A stretch of 36,038 nucleotides of DNA from Akkermansiaceae bacterium (GCA_025354565.1 JANXMQ010000186.1:1-36038), one strand, 5' to 3'. Shown: positions 7,492 to 16,569, numbered from the stretch's first letter. The notes: generated by a model not told the origin, from the letters alone. Numbers and translations are program-made.

Positions 7492-8235
7492 ATGAGCACT
7501 ACTACGAAAAAAACATCCATGAAGGGCGTCCGTTATTCCGCTGCACAAAAGCAAGAAGTCGTGGACTTCGTCATCGCTTACAATGCAGCCAACGGACGCG
7601 GTGGCCTGAGCAAGGCTGCTGAAAAATTCAACATCTCACAAATTTCCATTTCGACTTGGTTGAAGTCCGCCGGTGCGGCATCGCCCAAGGCCGCGAAGAA
7701 AGCGGCGAAGGTGAAGACTCCGAAGGCACCTAAAGCTGCGAAGGCACCGAAGGCACCGAAAGCGCCGAAAGCACCGAAAGCACCGAAAGCCAAGAAGGCT
7801 GCCAAGGGCAAGCGCCGCTCGCGCTACTCGGACGAGCAGAAGAAAGAACTCATCGACTTCGTGGTTGCCTACAATGAAGCAAACGGCCGCGGCGGTGCTA
7901 ACAATGCATCCAAGAAATTCAAGATCTCGCCACTCACGGTGATTACATGGTTGAAGGCCGCCGGCGTAAAACCTCCGGGCAAGAAAGTCGTCAATAAAGC
8001 GACCGAGAAAGCCGTCAAAAAAGTCGCCGAAAAAGCGGGTAAGAAAGCCGCAAAGAAGGCTGGGAAAAAGGCCAAGGCCGCACCAACAACCGCAGCAGCG
8101 GCACCAGTCGTGGCCAGTGGTAACATGGGAAGCAAGCTGAATGCCTTGGCAGCCCTGCATAGCCAAATCGAAAAAGCCGAAGCAGCACTCGCGGCTGACA
8201 AGGCGAAGTTTGCTGCGCTTAAAGCAGCGCTCTGA
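7492..8235 (+). CDS. H1-like nucleoid protein with two DNA-binding-type repeats
   Basis: 247 aa, extremely basic. It contains two copies of a ~48-residue domain (residues 14-61 and 111-158), each with the pattern RYS..QK.E..DFV.AYN.ANGRGG, then a helix-turn-helix-like K.FxISxxTxxxWLKxAG, similar to the HTH of transposase-type or MerR-like folds. They are joined by a histone-H1-like linker of KAP/KAA repeats (residues ~64-108). A second Lys/Ala-rich tail (160-205) leads to a C-terminal amphipathic helix (LNALAALHSQIEKAEAAL) that could dimerise. The layout suggests a chromatin-like protein that bridges DNA. The gene stands alone between the kup operon and the convergent Nudix gene, with its own intrinsic terminator. 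Function is inferred from composition and repeats; no catalytic residues are visible. Confidence 0.75.
   Translation: MSTTTKKTSMKGVRYSAAQKQEVVDFVIAYNAANGRGGLSKAAEKFNISQISISTWLKSAGAASPKAAKKAAKVKTPKAPKAAKAPKAPKAPKAPKAPKAKKAAKGKRRSRYSDEQKKELIDFVVAYNEANGRGGANNASKKFKISPLTVITWLKAAGVKPPGKKVVNKATEKAVKKVAEKAGKKAAKKAGKKAKAAPTTAAAAPVVASGNMGSKLNALAALHSQIEKAEAALAADKAKFAALKAAL
7738..7792 (+). repeat. 9-bp tandem repeat encoding Ala-Pro-Lys units
   Basis: Inside the H1-like gene, a 9-bp unit (consensus GCACCGAAA, encoding A-P-K) is repeated about six times with third-position variation. It forms the flexible lysine-rich linker and is a likely site of length variation by slippage between strains. Confidence 0.8.
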
Positions 8236-8269
8236 TCAATCAATCCGAAAATCCAAAACCAACAAGCCG

Positions 8270-8294
8270 CCGCCTGCGAAGGAGGCGGTTTTTT
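8270..8294 (+). terminator. Intrinsic terminator after the H1-like gene
   Basis: A 6-bp GC stem (CCGCCT at 8270-8275 with AGGCGG at 8283-8288, 7-nt loop) is followed by six T (8289-8294). It lies 34 nt after the stop codon of the H1-like gene, and its T-run abuts the stop codon of the convergent Nudix gene. Confidence 0.85.
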
Positions 8295-8794
8295 CATGCC
8301 CAGGAAAGGGCAGTCACCATATCTTTCCATAGCATGCGTTCCCCCTCAAACACAAAGCGTCCTCGGAAGGTGGTTTCGCTCAGCACCAGTGGTAGCCAAT
8401 GCCGGTCGTCCTCCCACATTCGCTGATAGGGAATCTCGTCCAAAGCAGTCCATACCGGCACCGCCTCATCGGTCTCCGTCGGCGTGCCGGTGAAGTCATC
8501 CGCCCGATAGACATGGCACAGGATGTCCGCGTAATCGGACATGGAAAATTGCAGTTCACCCAGCTTGCGCGGCGTGTGAGGGGTGATGAGAAGTTCTTCC
8601 TGAGTCTCACGGATGATAGCCTGCAGCGGCGTTTCACCGGGGTCGATCTTGCCGCCAGGTCCATTGATTTTTCCCGCACCCAGACCGCGTTTTTTTTCGA
8701 TCAGTAAAATTTGCCCATCTTTGATGATGAACATCAGGGTGGCGTGGATTTCGCCTTGCCATGTGCTCCAGTCGATGGGGGAGGTCGCGCACAT
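8294..8794 (-). CDS. Nudix hydrolase, MutT/MTH1-like
   Basis: 166 aa from ATG 8794. Nudix enzymes hydrolyse nucleoside diphosphates linked to another moiety; MutT/MTH1 types clean oxidised purine dNTPs. The Nudix box is nearly complete: from Gly48 (GKIDPGE) to Glu54, then RETQEEL at 62-68, with the metal-binding REx2EE glutamates in place; the final Gly of the consensus is lost. The N-terminal ATLMFIIKDGQILLIEKKRGLGAGK and the region around PVWTALDEIPYQRMWEDDRHWLPLVL are typical of the MTH1/8-oxo-dGTPase branch (human MTH1 is 156 aa). The open frame extends further upstream, but that part is antisense-frame overlap with gcvP and is not protein-like. The start is 4 nt after the gcvP stop, so the gene is probably co-transcribed with gcvP. 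Real substrate is not determinable here. Confidence 0.88.
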   Translation of the reverse strand: MCATSPIDWSTWQGEIHATLMFIIKDGQILLIEKKRGLGAGKINGPGGKIDPGETPLQAIIRETQEELLITPHTPRKLGELQFSMSDYADILCHVYRADDFTGTPTETDEAVPVWTALDEIPYQRMWEDDRHWLPLVLSETTFRGRFVFEGERMLWKDMVTALSWA

Positions 8795-8798
8795 AATG

Positions 8799-11633
8799 TT
8801 AGGAACCGGCGGCCGCATAAGCCTCCACCGAGTCGCAGGTGCAGACGAGATTGCGGTCGCCATGCACATTGTCGATCCGTCCGACCGAGGGCCAGAATTT
8901 GTGCTGGCGGAGATAGGGCAGGGGAAATGCCGCCATCTCGCGGGGGTAGGAGTGCTGCCAATCATTGCCACAAACTGTCTCGCAGGGGTGCGGTGCGTGC
9001 TTGAGTGGATTGTCATTGGTATCAAGCTCGCCGCGAATGACTGCGGAAATTTCACCGTGGATGGCAATCATTGCGTCGCAGAAGCGATCCAGCTCGGACT
9101 TCGCTTCGGACTCGGTGGGTTCGATCATCAAGGTGCCGCCCACCGGCCAGCTCATGGTCGGCGCGTGGAAACCATAATCCATCAAGCGCTTGGCCACGTC
9201 CTCGACCGTGATGCCGCTAGCATCTGATAGCGGACGGACGTCAATGATGCACTCATGAGCGACAAGGCCATTGGTTCCTGTATATAATACTGGATAAAAC
9301 GGGGCGAGCCGTTTGGCCATGTAGTTGGCATTGAGGATGGCGACGCCGGTGGCCTCGGTCAGTCCCGCGCCGCCCATCATGGCGATATACATCCATGAAA
9401 TTGTATTAATCGAAGCACTGCCCCAGGGTGCGGAGCAAACCGCGCCGCGTGGGTTTGGTAATTCGAAATGGCCTGGCAGGAATGGCAGGAGTTGCTTCGC
9501 GACCCCGATCGGTCCCACGCCCGGGCCGCCGCCGCCGTGAGGGATGCAGAAGGTTTTATGCAAATTCAGGTGGCAGACATCCGCGCCGATCAGGCCGGGG
9601 GAGGTGAGGCCGACTTGTGCGTTCATGTTCGCACCGTCCATATAAACTTGGCCGCCCGCCTCGTGGATGATGTCGCAAATCGAGCGAATCGTCTCCTCGA
9701 AGACGCCGTGGGTGCTCGGATAGGTTACCATCAACGCTGCTAAATTTTCGCGGTGCTCCGCCGTGCGGGCGACGAGGTCCGGCACGTCGATATTGCCTTT
9801 TTCATCACATTTCACGCCGATCACTTTCATGCCCGCCATCACTGCAGAGGCTGGATTAGTGCCGTGGGCGGAAACCGGAATGAGACAGATGTTCCGATGT
9901 GCATCACCACGCGAGCGATGATAATGATAGATCGCGAGCAGGCCCGCATACTCGCCCTGTGAGCCTGCGTTGGGTTGGAGGGAAACGCCGGCGAAGCCTG
10001 TTACTTGGGCCAGCCAGCCTTCCAGCAGCGAGAGCATTTCCCGGTAGCCAATGCTTTGGTCCGCCGGGACGAAGGGGTGCATATTGGCGACTTCCGGCCA
10101 GCTCATTGGCATCATTTCCGAGGTGGCGTTGAGTTTCATGGTGCATGATCCCAGCGCGATCATGGATTCGTTGAGTGCCAGGTCTTTCGATTCCAAGCGC
10201 TTGAGATAACGTAACATCTCCGTCTCCGAGTGATAACTGTTGAATACTTTCTGCGTGAGGAAAGCAGTGCTGCGGGCGAGAGTGGTGGGCCAAGCTGTTT
10301 CGCTAACAATGTTTGTGGTTTCACCGACTCGGAATGCCCGGCAGATCGCAACGATGTCGGCGGGGCTCGTTGTCTCATCACAGGAAATACCAAGGTGGTC
10401 CGCATCGATCCGGCGGAGATTGATTTCACTAGCCGCAGCGGTGGCGAGGATGGAATCCGCCATGCCAGGGACCTTCACGACGAGTGTGTCGAAAAACGGA
10501 CCATCCTCGATCACGATGCCACCAGCAGTTAGAGCGGCCTTCAGATCCGCCGCGCGGGCATGGACGGTGTGGGCGATGTGTTGGAGTCCTTCTGGCCCAT
10601 GATAGACCGCATACATCGAGGCCATCACCGCGAGCAGCACCTGCGCGGTGCAAATGTTAGAAGTCGCCTTGTCGCGACGGATGTGTTGCTCGCGCGTTTG
10701 TAGTGAGAGCCGATAGCCGGGTTTCCCCCGAGCATCGACGGAGACCCCGATGAGGCGGCCCGGCATCTTGCGCTTCAAGGCGTCGGCACAGGCCATGAAG
10801 CCCGCATGGGGGCCACCGAAACCCATCGGCACGCCGAAACGTTGCGACGAGCCGATGCAAATTTCCGCTCCAAATTCGCCGGGCGCTTTCAGTAATGTTA
10901 GAGCAAGTAAATCAGCAGCGACGATGGCCACCGCCCCGGCGGCTTTGGCTTCCGCGAGGAAATCCGTGAAATCATCAATCCGGCCGCGGGTGTCAGGATA
11001 CTGCACCAGCACCGCGAAGAGTCCCTCACAGGCGGATGGCTCGAAGGTTTGCCAGTCGCCTGTGATGACTTGGATGCCTAACGGTTCAGCGCGGGTAAGC
11101 ACTACGTCGATGGTTTGCGGATGGCAGCGATCGGAAACAAAAATTGCTGTGCCTTTGGGTTTTCCGGCGAGGGCGAGGCTCATCGCTTCGGCGGCGGCGG
11201 TGCCCTCGTCGAGCAAGGATGCGTTAGAAACGTCCAGGCCCGTTAGATCGGTAATCATCGTCTGGAAATTCAGCAGCGCCTCGAGACGGCCCTGGGCGAT
11301 TTCCGCCTGATAGGGCGTGTAAGCGGTGTACCAACCGGGATTTTCCAAGATATTGCGCTGGATCACGCCGGGGGTGTGGGTGCCGTGGTAGCCTTGGCCG
11401 ATGAACGACTTGAGCACCCGGTTTTTGCCCATGATCGACTTCAACAAGGCGAGCGCTTCGTGTTCCGGCAGGGCCTCGGGCAGGACTGGTGGAGTGACCA
11501 GGCGAATGGTGGCGGGGATGGCGGCGTCGAGTAGGGCGTCGAGCGACGGGTGGCCGGTTTGGTGGAGCATTTCATCGCGGTCGGAGCCAATGGGACCAAG
11601 GTGGCGGCTGCGGAAGTCGAGGCGGGCTGTCAT
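8799..11633 (-). CDS. gcvP: Glycine dehydrogenase (decarboxylating), P protein
   Basis: 944 aa from ATG 11633 (protein begins [14 protein letters not shown]), close to the 957 aa of E. coli GcvP. The P protein of the glycine cleavage system decarboxylates glycine using PLP and passes the aminomethyl group to lipoyl-GcvH. Diagnostic segments include [53 protein letters not shown], and the PLP lysine region [19 protein letters not shown]. Both homologous halves are present in one chain, so it is the one-subunit form. The frame is open for 38 more codons upstream but these are not conserved in character. gcvH and gcvT are not adjacent, so the system is split in this genome. The Nudix gene follows 4 nt later. 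No convincing glycine riboswitch was found in the ~230 nt upstream. Confidence 0.97.
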   Translation of the reverse strand: MTARLDFRSRHLGPIGSDRDEMLHQTGHPSLDALLDAAIPATIRLVTPPVLPEALPEHEALALLKSIMGKNRVLKSFIGQGYHGTHTPGVIQRNILENPGWYTAYTPYQAEIAQGRLEALLNFQTMITDLTGLDVSNASLLDEGTAAAEAMSLALAGKPKGTAIFVSDRCHPQTIDVVLTRAEPLGIQVITGDWQTFEPSACEGLFAVLVQYPDTRGRIDDFTDFLAEAKAAGAVAIVAADLLALTLLKAPGEFGAEICIGSSQRFGVPMGFGGPHAGFMACADALKRKMPGRLIGVSVDARGKPGYRLSLQTREQHIRRDKATSNICTAQVLLAVMASMYAVYHGPEGLQHIAHTVHARAADLKAALTAGGIVIEDGPFFDTLVVKVPGMADSILATAAASEINLRRIDADHLGISCDETTSPADIVAICRAFRVGETTNIVSETAWPTTLARSTAFLTQKVFNSYHSETEMLRYLKRLESKDLALNESMIALGSCTMKLNATSEMMPMSWPEVANMHPFVPADQSIGYREMLSLLEGWLAQVTGFAGVSLQPNAGSQGEYAGLLAIYHYHRSRGDAHRNICLIPVSAHGTNPASAVMAGMKVIGVKCDEKGNIDVPDLVARTAEHRENLAALMVTYPSTHGVFEETIRSICDIIHEAGGQVYMDGANMNAQVGLTSPGLIGADVCHLNLHKTFCIPHGGGGPGVGPIGVAKQLLPFLPGHFELPNPRGAVCSAPWGSASINTISWMYIAMMGGAGLTEATGVAILNANYMAKRLAPFYPVLYTGTNGLVAHECIIDVRPLSDASGITVEDVAKRLMDYGFHAPTMSWPVGGTLMIEPTESEAKSELDRFCDAMIAIHGEISAVIRGELDTNDNPLKHAPHPCETVCGNDWQHSYPREMAAFPLPYLRQHKFWPSVGRIDNVHGDRNLVCTCDSVEAYAAAGS

Positions 11634-11785
11634 GCTGATAGAATAGAGGGCTGAATGCTGAAACCAAATGGGATGCCCTCTCCATACTGGAAAATGCACC
11701 CAGCGCAACCCCGGCGTGAAAATACCGCGAAATGCGCCGAAAACCACCTGGCGTTATGTGAAATTTGAGGTGAGTGCGGACGTGC

Positions 11786-11804
11786 TTGCTGCGTCTCGCA
11801 GCAA
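11786..11804. other. Perfect short hairpin between nuclease and gcvP genes
   Basis: TTGCTGCG and CGCAGCAA form an 8-bp perfect stem around a TCT triloop. It lies downstream of the nuclease gene and ~150 nt upstream of the gcvP start on the minus strand. There is no T-run on the minus strand, so a simple intrinsic terminator is not supported. It may be a transcript-end processing or protection hairpin. Confidence 0.35.
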
Positions 11805-11864
11805 CGCTGCTCTTTCTGTGAAGCCACAACCACAACCCGGCACGGCCATCCATCAATTGATGCT

Positions 11865-12569
11865 TTATGGACCACGAGACCAGACACCGACACGATTGCG
11901 TTTCGCCTCGCGTTCGAGGTTGCGGAGATTTTGCAGTTCCTTGGCGGCTGACGTGCCGTCGGGGAGATTGGCGGGCTTGGTGATGAGGCGGACAAGGCCG
12001 CGTTCGACGAGGAGTTGGTGGAGCCAGCGGGGTTTGCCGTCTTGGCTAACCTCGACGTGGGCATGGAAGCGGTCGTCGTGGTAGGGGCTGTCCCAGGTGG
12101 TGTAGAGGGTGAAGGGGCGGCTCGCTAACAGATCCAGGGTGAAATGCTTGGCTTGCTGGCCGATTTCTACGGCCTGCTCGTCGGAGATGCCGAGGTCGGT
12201 GGCTTGCTGGTGGATGCGCTGATGGTTGGACTCACCGCCGCCGTAGGTTTTGAACGCGCTCTCCGGGGTATCCACGAAGTTGAGGCGGAACTCGGCCTGC
12301 CTGCCGGTGGGGAGTTTTACCATAAAACTGTCGCCGTCGTTGTGCGGGGCGGTGACGAGGGTGCAGTTGCGATAGACTTCGAAGCCGCCGGATTTTTCAC
12401 TGCGACCGTCGTTCTCCGGGGAGGTGGAGTTCCCGGCAGGAGCCGAGTGCTCGCGATGGGAGTCCCTGACGGGTGGTGAGTAGAAGAGCTTGTAGCCGCG
12501 GATGGCGACGACGGCGAGAATGAACAGGATGGCGAACCATGGGTTCCTGCGGCTGCGGGGGGCGAGCAT
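11865..12569 (-). CDS. Membrane-anchored thermonuclease-like (SNase) protein
   Basis: 234 aa from ATG 12569. A basic N-terminus (MLAPRSRRNP) is followed by one transmembrane helix (WFAILFILAVVAI), a serine/acid-rich linker, and a staphylococcal-nuclease-like domain from about residue 70. Recognisable elements are VTAPHNDGDSFMVKLPTGR (the first catalytic strand region, with the metal-binding aspartate of the GD motif), FRLNFVDTPES (equivalent of the R.IDTPE motif), and the C-terminal LVERGLVRLI and EREAKRNRVGVWS typical of the SNase fold. Anchoring places the nuclease outside the cytoplasm. It starts one base after the stop of the M23 peptidase gene (TGAaATG), so the two are translationally coupled, suggesting joint action on extracellular or periplasmic polymers. 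Confidence 0.85.
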   Translation of the reverse strand: MLAPRSRRNPWFAILFILAVVAIRGYKLFYSPPVRDSHREHSAPAGNSTSPENDGRSEKSGGFEVYRNCTLVTAPHNDGDSFMVKLPTGRQAEFRLNFVDTPESAFKTYGGGESNHQRIHQQATDLGISDEQAVEIGQQAKHFTLDLLASRPFTLYTTWDSPYHDDRFHAHVEVSQDGKPRWLHQLLVERGLVRLITKPANLPDGTSAAKELQNLRNLEREAKRNRVGVWSRGP

Positions 12570-12570
12570 T

Positions 12571-13227
12571 TCAGAGTCCCTTGAAGCCTTCGTATTCCTG
12601 ATAGGTGCCGGTGGGCACGGCGACTTTGCTCCACTCGCGGTTGAGCTGGCGGTGGGCATTGATGAAGGTGGTGGGGTCCGCCCAGTTCACCATATCCGCT
12701 GGGAAACTGTTGCGCTGCATGCCGATGTGGATGTTGTTGCGCATCTCGAAATGGAGGTGGGCGGGATACATGCCGAAGTTGTTGCCGATAGTGCCGATTT
12801 TCATCCCGCGTTTGATGACTTGACCTTCCTTGACGAGGATCTCGTTGAGGTGGCCATTCAAGGTGTCGATGAATTTCACCTGCCCGGTGGCGGAATCCCG
12901 GTAGGCGTGGCGAGTGAGGATGACATTGCCCCAGCCGACATGGACGTTGTGGGCGAACGTGACGATGCCGTCGGCAACCGCGTAAACTGGATCGCCGAGG
13001 TCCGTGTCGCCGCCACCCCGGCCGTTCCAATCCTCGCCGAAGTGTTGCGGCTCACGCAGGCGTAGTCCGCGGGCCTTGAAGTAGCCGTCGGCATTGGGCT
13101 TGCCGACCGGGAAATCGAAGCCATCGGCGAGGCTGAGTTTCACATCGGCGGTGGCGGTGAGGACGCTGAGCATGAGGCCCGCGAAGAGCCCGCTGAGGTA
13201 TCGCCAAGTTTTGTCACATGAGGTCAT
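12571..13227 (-). CDS. M23-family metallopeptidase (LytM-like)
   Basis: 218 aa from ATG 13227 (MTSCDKTWRYLSGL..). The N-terminus has a signal sequence or membrane anchor (LSGLFAGLMLSVLTATA) ending in a plausible cleavage site. The peptidase core shows HFGEDWNG (the HxxxD zinc ligands), GDPVYAVADGIVTFA, NVHVGWGNVILTRH, LNGHLNEILVKEGQVIKRG, and the AHLHFEMR box with the HxH ligands, as in LytM/lysostaphin-type endopeptidases that cut peptidoglycan cross-bridges. The catalytic domain makes up most of the protein, with no cell-wall-binding repeats. The frame extends 23 codons upstream, but the 13227 start puts the hydrophobic segment at the expected position. It precedes the SNase-like gene with one base between stop and start. 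Confidence 0.88.
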   Translation of the reverse strand: MTSCDKTWRYLSGLFAGLMLSVLTATADVKLSLADGFDFPVGKPNADGYFKARGLRLREPQHFGEDWNGRGGGDTDLGDPVYAVADGIVTFAHNVHVGWGNVILTRHAYRDSATGQVKFIDTLNGHLNEILVKEGQVIKRGMKIGTIGNNFGMYPAHLHFEMRNNIHIGMQRNSFPADMVNWADPTTFINAHRQLNREWSKVAVPTGTYQEYEGFKGL

Positions 13228-13268
13228 CGGCACAGACTCCACTCCTGCGGGGCACGGGCGGCAAGCGC

Positions 13269-13302
13269 AAAAAAGCGGCATGGCGTTGAGGGCCATGCCG
13301 CT
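13269..13302 (-). terminator. Intrinsic terminator of the MFS transporter gene
   Basis: A perfect 11-bp stem (AGCGGCATGGC at 13274-13284 with its complement at 13292-13302, 7-nt loop) is followed on the minus strand by a run of U from the A-tract at 13269-13274. It lies ~30 nt after the stop of the MFS gene and separates it from the M23/SNase pair. Confidence 0.9.
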
Positions 13303-13329
13303 AGGGAGGTTTCTGACTTGGAAAAAAGG

Positions 13330-14934
13330 TCAGTGTTTGTCGCCGATGGTAAGCGGACGATAGCCGCCGATGGACTTGAAGTAGAGCAAGAGGAGGATGA
13401 AAATGCCTGCCATGGAGGCAGGAATGAAGGAGTCCGCCTTCAGAGTCTTGCGGTCCCCGACGATGCTGGCATCCGCGAGCGCCTTCTGGTCTGGGGTTTT
13501 GTTGACGGCTTTTTGGGCTTCGGAAAGCTTGGTGCCGTCTAGGCCCGCGACAGGATCGAGGAAGAGGAAGGAGCCGGCGGTTGCGGCTTTGTTTGCCTCA
13601 TAGAGCGGGGCATTGTTTTCCTTGAGGTGCTCAACGGTGAAGCGGTCCTTGGCGTAGCCGAGACCGGGTCCACCGAGCAGGCCCGCTGACATCATGCCGA
13701 TGCCACCCATGATGGACATGGCGATCGCACCGGTGCGGGGGAAGCGGTCGCCCACGACAGCGAGCATGGTGGGCCAGAAGAAGGTCTTGCCGAGGGCATA
13801 GACCGCCAAGGCGAAGAGCGCACCGGTGAAGCTGTTGATGCCGCTAACCAGATTGAGGCCGATCACGGCGAGGACGGCGCAAATCGAAAGCAGGCCGACG
13901 GGGGAGATTTTCAATTTACTCTCGATGAAGTGGGCGGAGAAGCGGAGGCAGAACATGAAGAGGGAGGTAAAGACGAAAAGGATCTTGCCTTGTGCCGGGG
14001 TGAGGATGTTGCCGGTGATGTTTTGAATCCAGCCGTCGGTGCCGAGCTCGACCGCGCCGACAAGTCCGTGGGTGACAAACAGGACGAATAGCAGGAATGA
14101 ACCCACTGCGAAGCCAGTTTTACCACCGACGATGAGCCACAGGACCAGCGCCACACCCCATGAGACGTAGATCCATGAGGGGCCGGTGAAGAAGTCGCTG
14201 CCCGTGAAGAAGGCGAGCACGCCACCGAGCTGGGACTTGAAGAACAGGCCGATGATCGCGCAGGCGACGAGGGCACCTAGGAGGCCGACTTCCTTCATCA
14301 TTTCGCCAAGCTTAAGTCCCTTGGCCGCAGCCTCGGATTTCGGGAAGGTCTGTCCCATAAAGGCGAAGCCGTAGAGGATGGTGGGAACTAGGAACAGGCC
14401 GAGTTGGATTTTCCAGTCCACGCCCGCTTCGCCGAGTGTCCAGCCGATCAGGCCGCCGAGTACGAGGCCGGCAGGCCATGCGGCGTGCAGGATATTGAGG
14501 TAATGGGTCCGGTTGTGGGGGAAGAGTGTGGCGACCAGAGGATTGGCAACGGCTTCTAGGGTTCCGTTCGCCAAGGCGAAAACGAACGTGCCTAGATAGA
14601 GATACATGTAAGCGGAGTCCTGGGCTTGGCCCTTGTGGGCGGCGAAGGTGATGACAGCGGAGAGGATGTGTAAAATGAAGGCGGCTGCAACCAGCTTGCC
14701 GTAACCGATCTTATCAACGACCACCCCACCGATGATGATGCCGAAACAGAATCCGGTGAAACCTGCGCCACCGATTGCACCGAGCTGAGCACCGGTGAAT
14801 CCGAAGTCGGCCGCCCAGTTCGAGAGGATGCCGCCTCGGACGCCGAATCCGACTCCGGTTGCGAGAATGGCCATAAAGCCTGCCCAGAGGAGGCGCTTTG
14901 CGTTAGCTGATGTGGTTATGTCTGTGTTTGTCAT
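13330..14934 (-). CDS. MFS transporter
   Basis: 534 aa, with about twelve hydrophobic helices spread over the length and start [23 protein letters not shown] features include the glycine-rich first helices ([20 protein letters not shown]), a [19 protein letters not shown] stretch and the conserved loop between helices 2 and 3 (VVDKIGYGK, an equivalent of the G-x-x-x-D-R/K motif). A soluble insert near the C-terminus (about residues 430-500, rich in A/K/D) precedes a last helix ([13 protein letters not shown]). The overall layout recalls the FHS/sugar permease branch found widely in Verrucomicrobiota, but the substrate cannot be deduced. The gene is bounded by a strong terminator downstream and appears monocistronic; upstream is the nucleotidyltransferase gene on the same strand with ~80 nt between them. 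Confidence 0.85.
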   Translation of the reverse strand: MTNTDITTSANAKRLLWAGFMAILATGVGFGVRGGILSNWAADFGFTGAQLGAIGGAGFTGFCFGIIIGGVVVDKIGYGKLVAAAFILHILSAVITFAAHKGQAQDSAYMYLYLGTFVFALANGTLEAVANPLVATLFPHNRTHYLNILHAAWPAGLVLGGLIGWTLGEAGVDWKIQLGLFLVPTILYGFAFMGQTFPKSEAAAKGLKLGEMMKEVGLLGALVACAIIGLFFKSQLGGVLAFFTGSDFFTGPSWIYVSWGVALVLWLIVGGKTGFAVGSFLLFVLFVTHGLVGAVELGTDGWIQNITGNILTPAQGKILFVFTSLFMFCLRFSAHFIESKLKISPVGLLSICAVLAVIGLNLVSGINSFTGALFALAVYALGKTFFWPTMLAVVGDRFPRTGAIAMSIMGGIGMMSAGLLGGPGLGYAKDRFTVEHLKENNAPLYEANKAATAGSFLFLDPVAGLDGTKLSEAQKAVNKTPDQKALADASIVGDRKTLKADSFIPASMAGIFILLLLYFKSIGGYRPLTIGDKH

Positions 14935-15013
14935 GGGCTTTTGTGTCGGGGCGAGTTATCGGGTCGGGCGGGGCTTGGCAAGGATTGGATTGAAAAAAAT
15001 TAACATAAGGCTC

Positions 15014-15898
15014 TCAAAGATCGCGATCTTGGTGGATTCCGCTGACGGGTTGCGGGGAAAAAACGATGCAACGGTTGAGCACGGCATTCCCGTCAACGCG
15101 GCAGCCGGGCCAGATGACGGAATCGCGGATGACGGCCCCGCTTTCGATCATTGCACCGGGACCGATGACAGTTCGCTCGATGACCGCGCCGGGGCTGACT
15201 TCTGCTTGAGGATGGATGGGCGGGGCGAGAGTCAGTTCGCGATGGGCCTGAAGGTAGGCCTCGCGATCACCAAGATCGAGCCAGACTCCTTCATCGAGGA
15301 CGATGGCGGCGAGTTGGCCAAGTTTCGCCAATTCTAGGAAAGCGGGGATGACGGAGATTTTTTCACCGGCGGGCAGCAGATCGAGGAAGGTGGGACTCAC
15401 ACAATAAATGCCAGAGAAGACATGGGTGCCGTGGGCGTGGCCGAGTTTGTGGCGGATGTCGGTGACGCGGGTGCCGGTGGGGTCGAGGGCGATGTGTTTG
15501 GCGCTGCCTTCCGAGCGCAAGGCCAGCGTGACGGGCAGGCCGGAGGCTTCGTGAGCGGCGATGAGTTTGGCCAAGGGCAGGGTGGAGAAAATGTCGCCGT
15601 TATGCACGAGCAAGTCGTCCTCGCCGATCCAAGGGGCGATGTTTTTCAGTCCGCCGCCGGTTTCTAGCAGGAAGGGTTCGTGAAATAGGGTGACATTTTC
15701 CGCGCCGAATCCATCCCAAGCGGTGGGCAGGTGGTGGGTGTTGATGGCGAAGCGGGCGATCCCAGCGTTGGCACAAGCGGCCATCGCCCATGCCGCAAGC
15801 GGACGGTGGAATAAGGGGACGAGTGGTTTCGGCAGGCGGTCCGTGAGCGGTCGCAAGCGATTGCCGAGGCCGGCCCCGAGGATGAAGGCTTGTTTCAC
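15014..15898 (-). CDS. Sugar-1-phosphate nucleotidyltransferase
   Basis: 294 aa from GTG 15898 (TTG 15934 would add 12 residues). It joins a nucleoside triphosphate to a sugar 1-phosphate, giving an NDP-sugar for cell-envelope synthesis. The N-terminus carries the pyrophosphorylase signature GAGLGNRLRPLTDRLPKPLV, with an Asn where most relatives have Thr, followed by NTHHLP, DDLLVHNGDIFSTL (the metal-binding Asp) and WLDLGDREAYLQAH. The C-terminal ~60 residues form left-handed beta-helix hexapeptide turns (VIERTVIGPGAMIESGAVI). The domain order matches mannose-1-phosphate guanylyltransferase or MurU-type (MurNAc-1-P uridylyltransferase) proteins; which of these applies cannot be told. It lies ~90 nt downstream of a small membrane protein on the same strand. 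Confidence 0.82.
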   Translation of the reverse strand: MKQAFILGAGLGNRLRPLTDRLPKPLVPLFHRPLAAWAMAACANAGIARFAINTHHLPTAWDGFGAENVTLFHEPFLLETGGGLKNIAPWIGEDDLLVHNGDIFSTLPLAKLIAAHEASGLPVTLALRSEGSAKHIALDPTGTRVTDIRHKLGHAHGTHVFSGIYCVSPTFLDLLPAGEKISVIPAFLELAKLGQLAAIVLDEGVWLDLGDREAYLQAHRELTLAPPIHPQAEVSPGAVIERTVIGPGAMIESGAVIRDSVIWPGCRVDGNAVLNRCIVFSPQPVSGIHQDRDL

Positions 15899-15990
15899 GC
15901 GGCTTGCTTTGACGGGTGGGGCGGGGGAGTTCAAGCCTTGGTTGGAGGCAGGCGGGTCGTCATTTTAGCCAAACAGACCCAGAACCTCGC

Positions 15991-16272
15991 TCACCGGAGG
16001 AAAGCCCGCAGAATCCCAGTTAGAATTCTGAAGACCAGAAACACCACGCCTACAACCAGTCCGACCGTCAGCAGCAGCACCAGCGCGATCGCTCCAAGGA
16101 ATACCCACAGCGGCCACCAACGCCCGTCGAGTTGGCGGACCCGCCCCTGCCATTTTTGCCAATTCTGCCACCGTGCCTCTGGCGGCGGCTCCTGGCTCGC
16201 GGTTTTTGCGGCTGGGGCGACGCCATCAATTTCGATCACCTCGACTTCGATGGCTTGCGGTTCGGTGCTCAT
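15991..16272 (-). CDS. Small single-pass membrane protein
   Basis: 93 aa from ATG 16272 (MSTEPQAIEVEVIEIDG). An acidic, proline-containing N-terminal half with a tryptophan-rich patch (WQNWQKWQG and RWWPLW) is followed by a long hydrophobic segment of about 35 residues that could form one or two helices, and a short basic end (ILRAFLR). The frame is open upstream to 16317 but the additional residues are not convincing. It probably shares a transcript with the downstream nucleotidyltransferase. No family recognised. Confidence 0.55.
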   Translation of the reverse strand: MSTEPQAIEVEVIEIDGVAPAAKTASQEPPPEARWQNWQKWQGRVRQLDGRWWPLWVFLGAIALVLLLTVGLVVGVVFLVFRILTGILRAFLR

Positions 16273-16410
16273 GGTTTGCGTGATGCGGAGGAAAAGTTCA
16301 CCAAGAATGAGCACCAAGCAACGCGAATGCCTGCGAATGGGAAAAATTCCTCAGTCGGACTTGAGGCGCGATTGCCGCCGTATTTCCGATACCTCTGGCT
16401 GTTTTCGAGA

Positions 16411-16548
16411 TACTGCCGCGCATCAGGATTTGTGAATTCGCCGGGTAAGGAGTGGCGACCTTATTGTCGCCTCTTTTCTTTAACCCAGGGCAGAGAAGGA
16501 CAATAAAGTCCCTTCTCCTTATTTCACAAATCCTGATGCGCGTCAGCA
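16411..16548. mobile_element. MITE-like palindromic element, copy 1
   Basis: Terminal inverted repeats of 19 bp are perfect: GCGCATCAGGATTTGTGAA at 16418-16436 and its complement at 16523-16541; weaker pairing extends to 16411 and 16548. Inside, TAAGGAG/CTCCTTA pair, and two local hairpins are possible: GGCGAC-CTTATT-GTCGCC (16454-16471) and GAGAAGGAC-AATAAA-GTCCCTTCTC (16493-16517, one bulged C). The two loops are complementary over five bases, and TTATTGTC/GACAATAA also pair across the centre, so the whole element can fold as one long hairpin. There is no coding capacity. A second copy lies at 19361-19503. It sits between divergently transcribed small genes. Confidence 0.75.
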
Positions 16549-16563
16549 TAGTCGCACTATGCT
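16545..16563. other. Perfect palindrome next to MITE-like copy 1
   Basis: AGCATAGT at 16545-16552 and ACTATGCT at 16556-16563 form an 8-bp stem around CGC, directly at the edge of the element and 7 nt before the next start codon. It could be an operator, or a trace of the element's target site. Confidence 0.4.
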
Positions 16564-16569
16564 CTGGTG

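Noticed and set aside
7738..7792. Tandem repeat as a possible CRISPR-like array
   Set aside because: The unit is 9 bp with no spacers and lies in frame inside a coding sequence.
7636..8166. Minus-strand ORFs opposite the H1-like gene (Cys/Arg/Phe-rich)
   Set aside because: They are the complement of lysine/alanine repeats and reflect the repeat composition, not a separate protein.
8296..9227. Several plus-strand ORFs opposite the Nudix and gcvP genes
   Set aside because: They are antisense shadows; the minus-strand frames carry complete catalytic motifs.
11634..11864. Glycine riboswitch upstream of gcvP
   Set aside because: The leader contains GGAGAGGGC but not the paired glycine-aptamer core; no tandem aptamer arrangement could be drawn.
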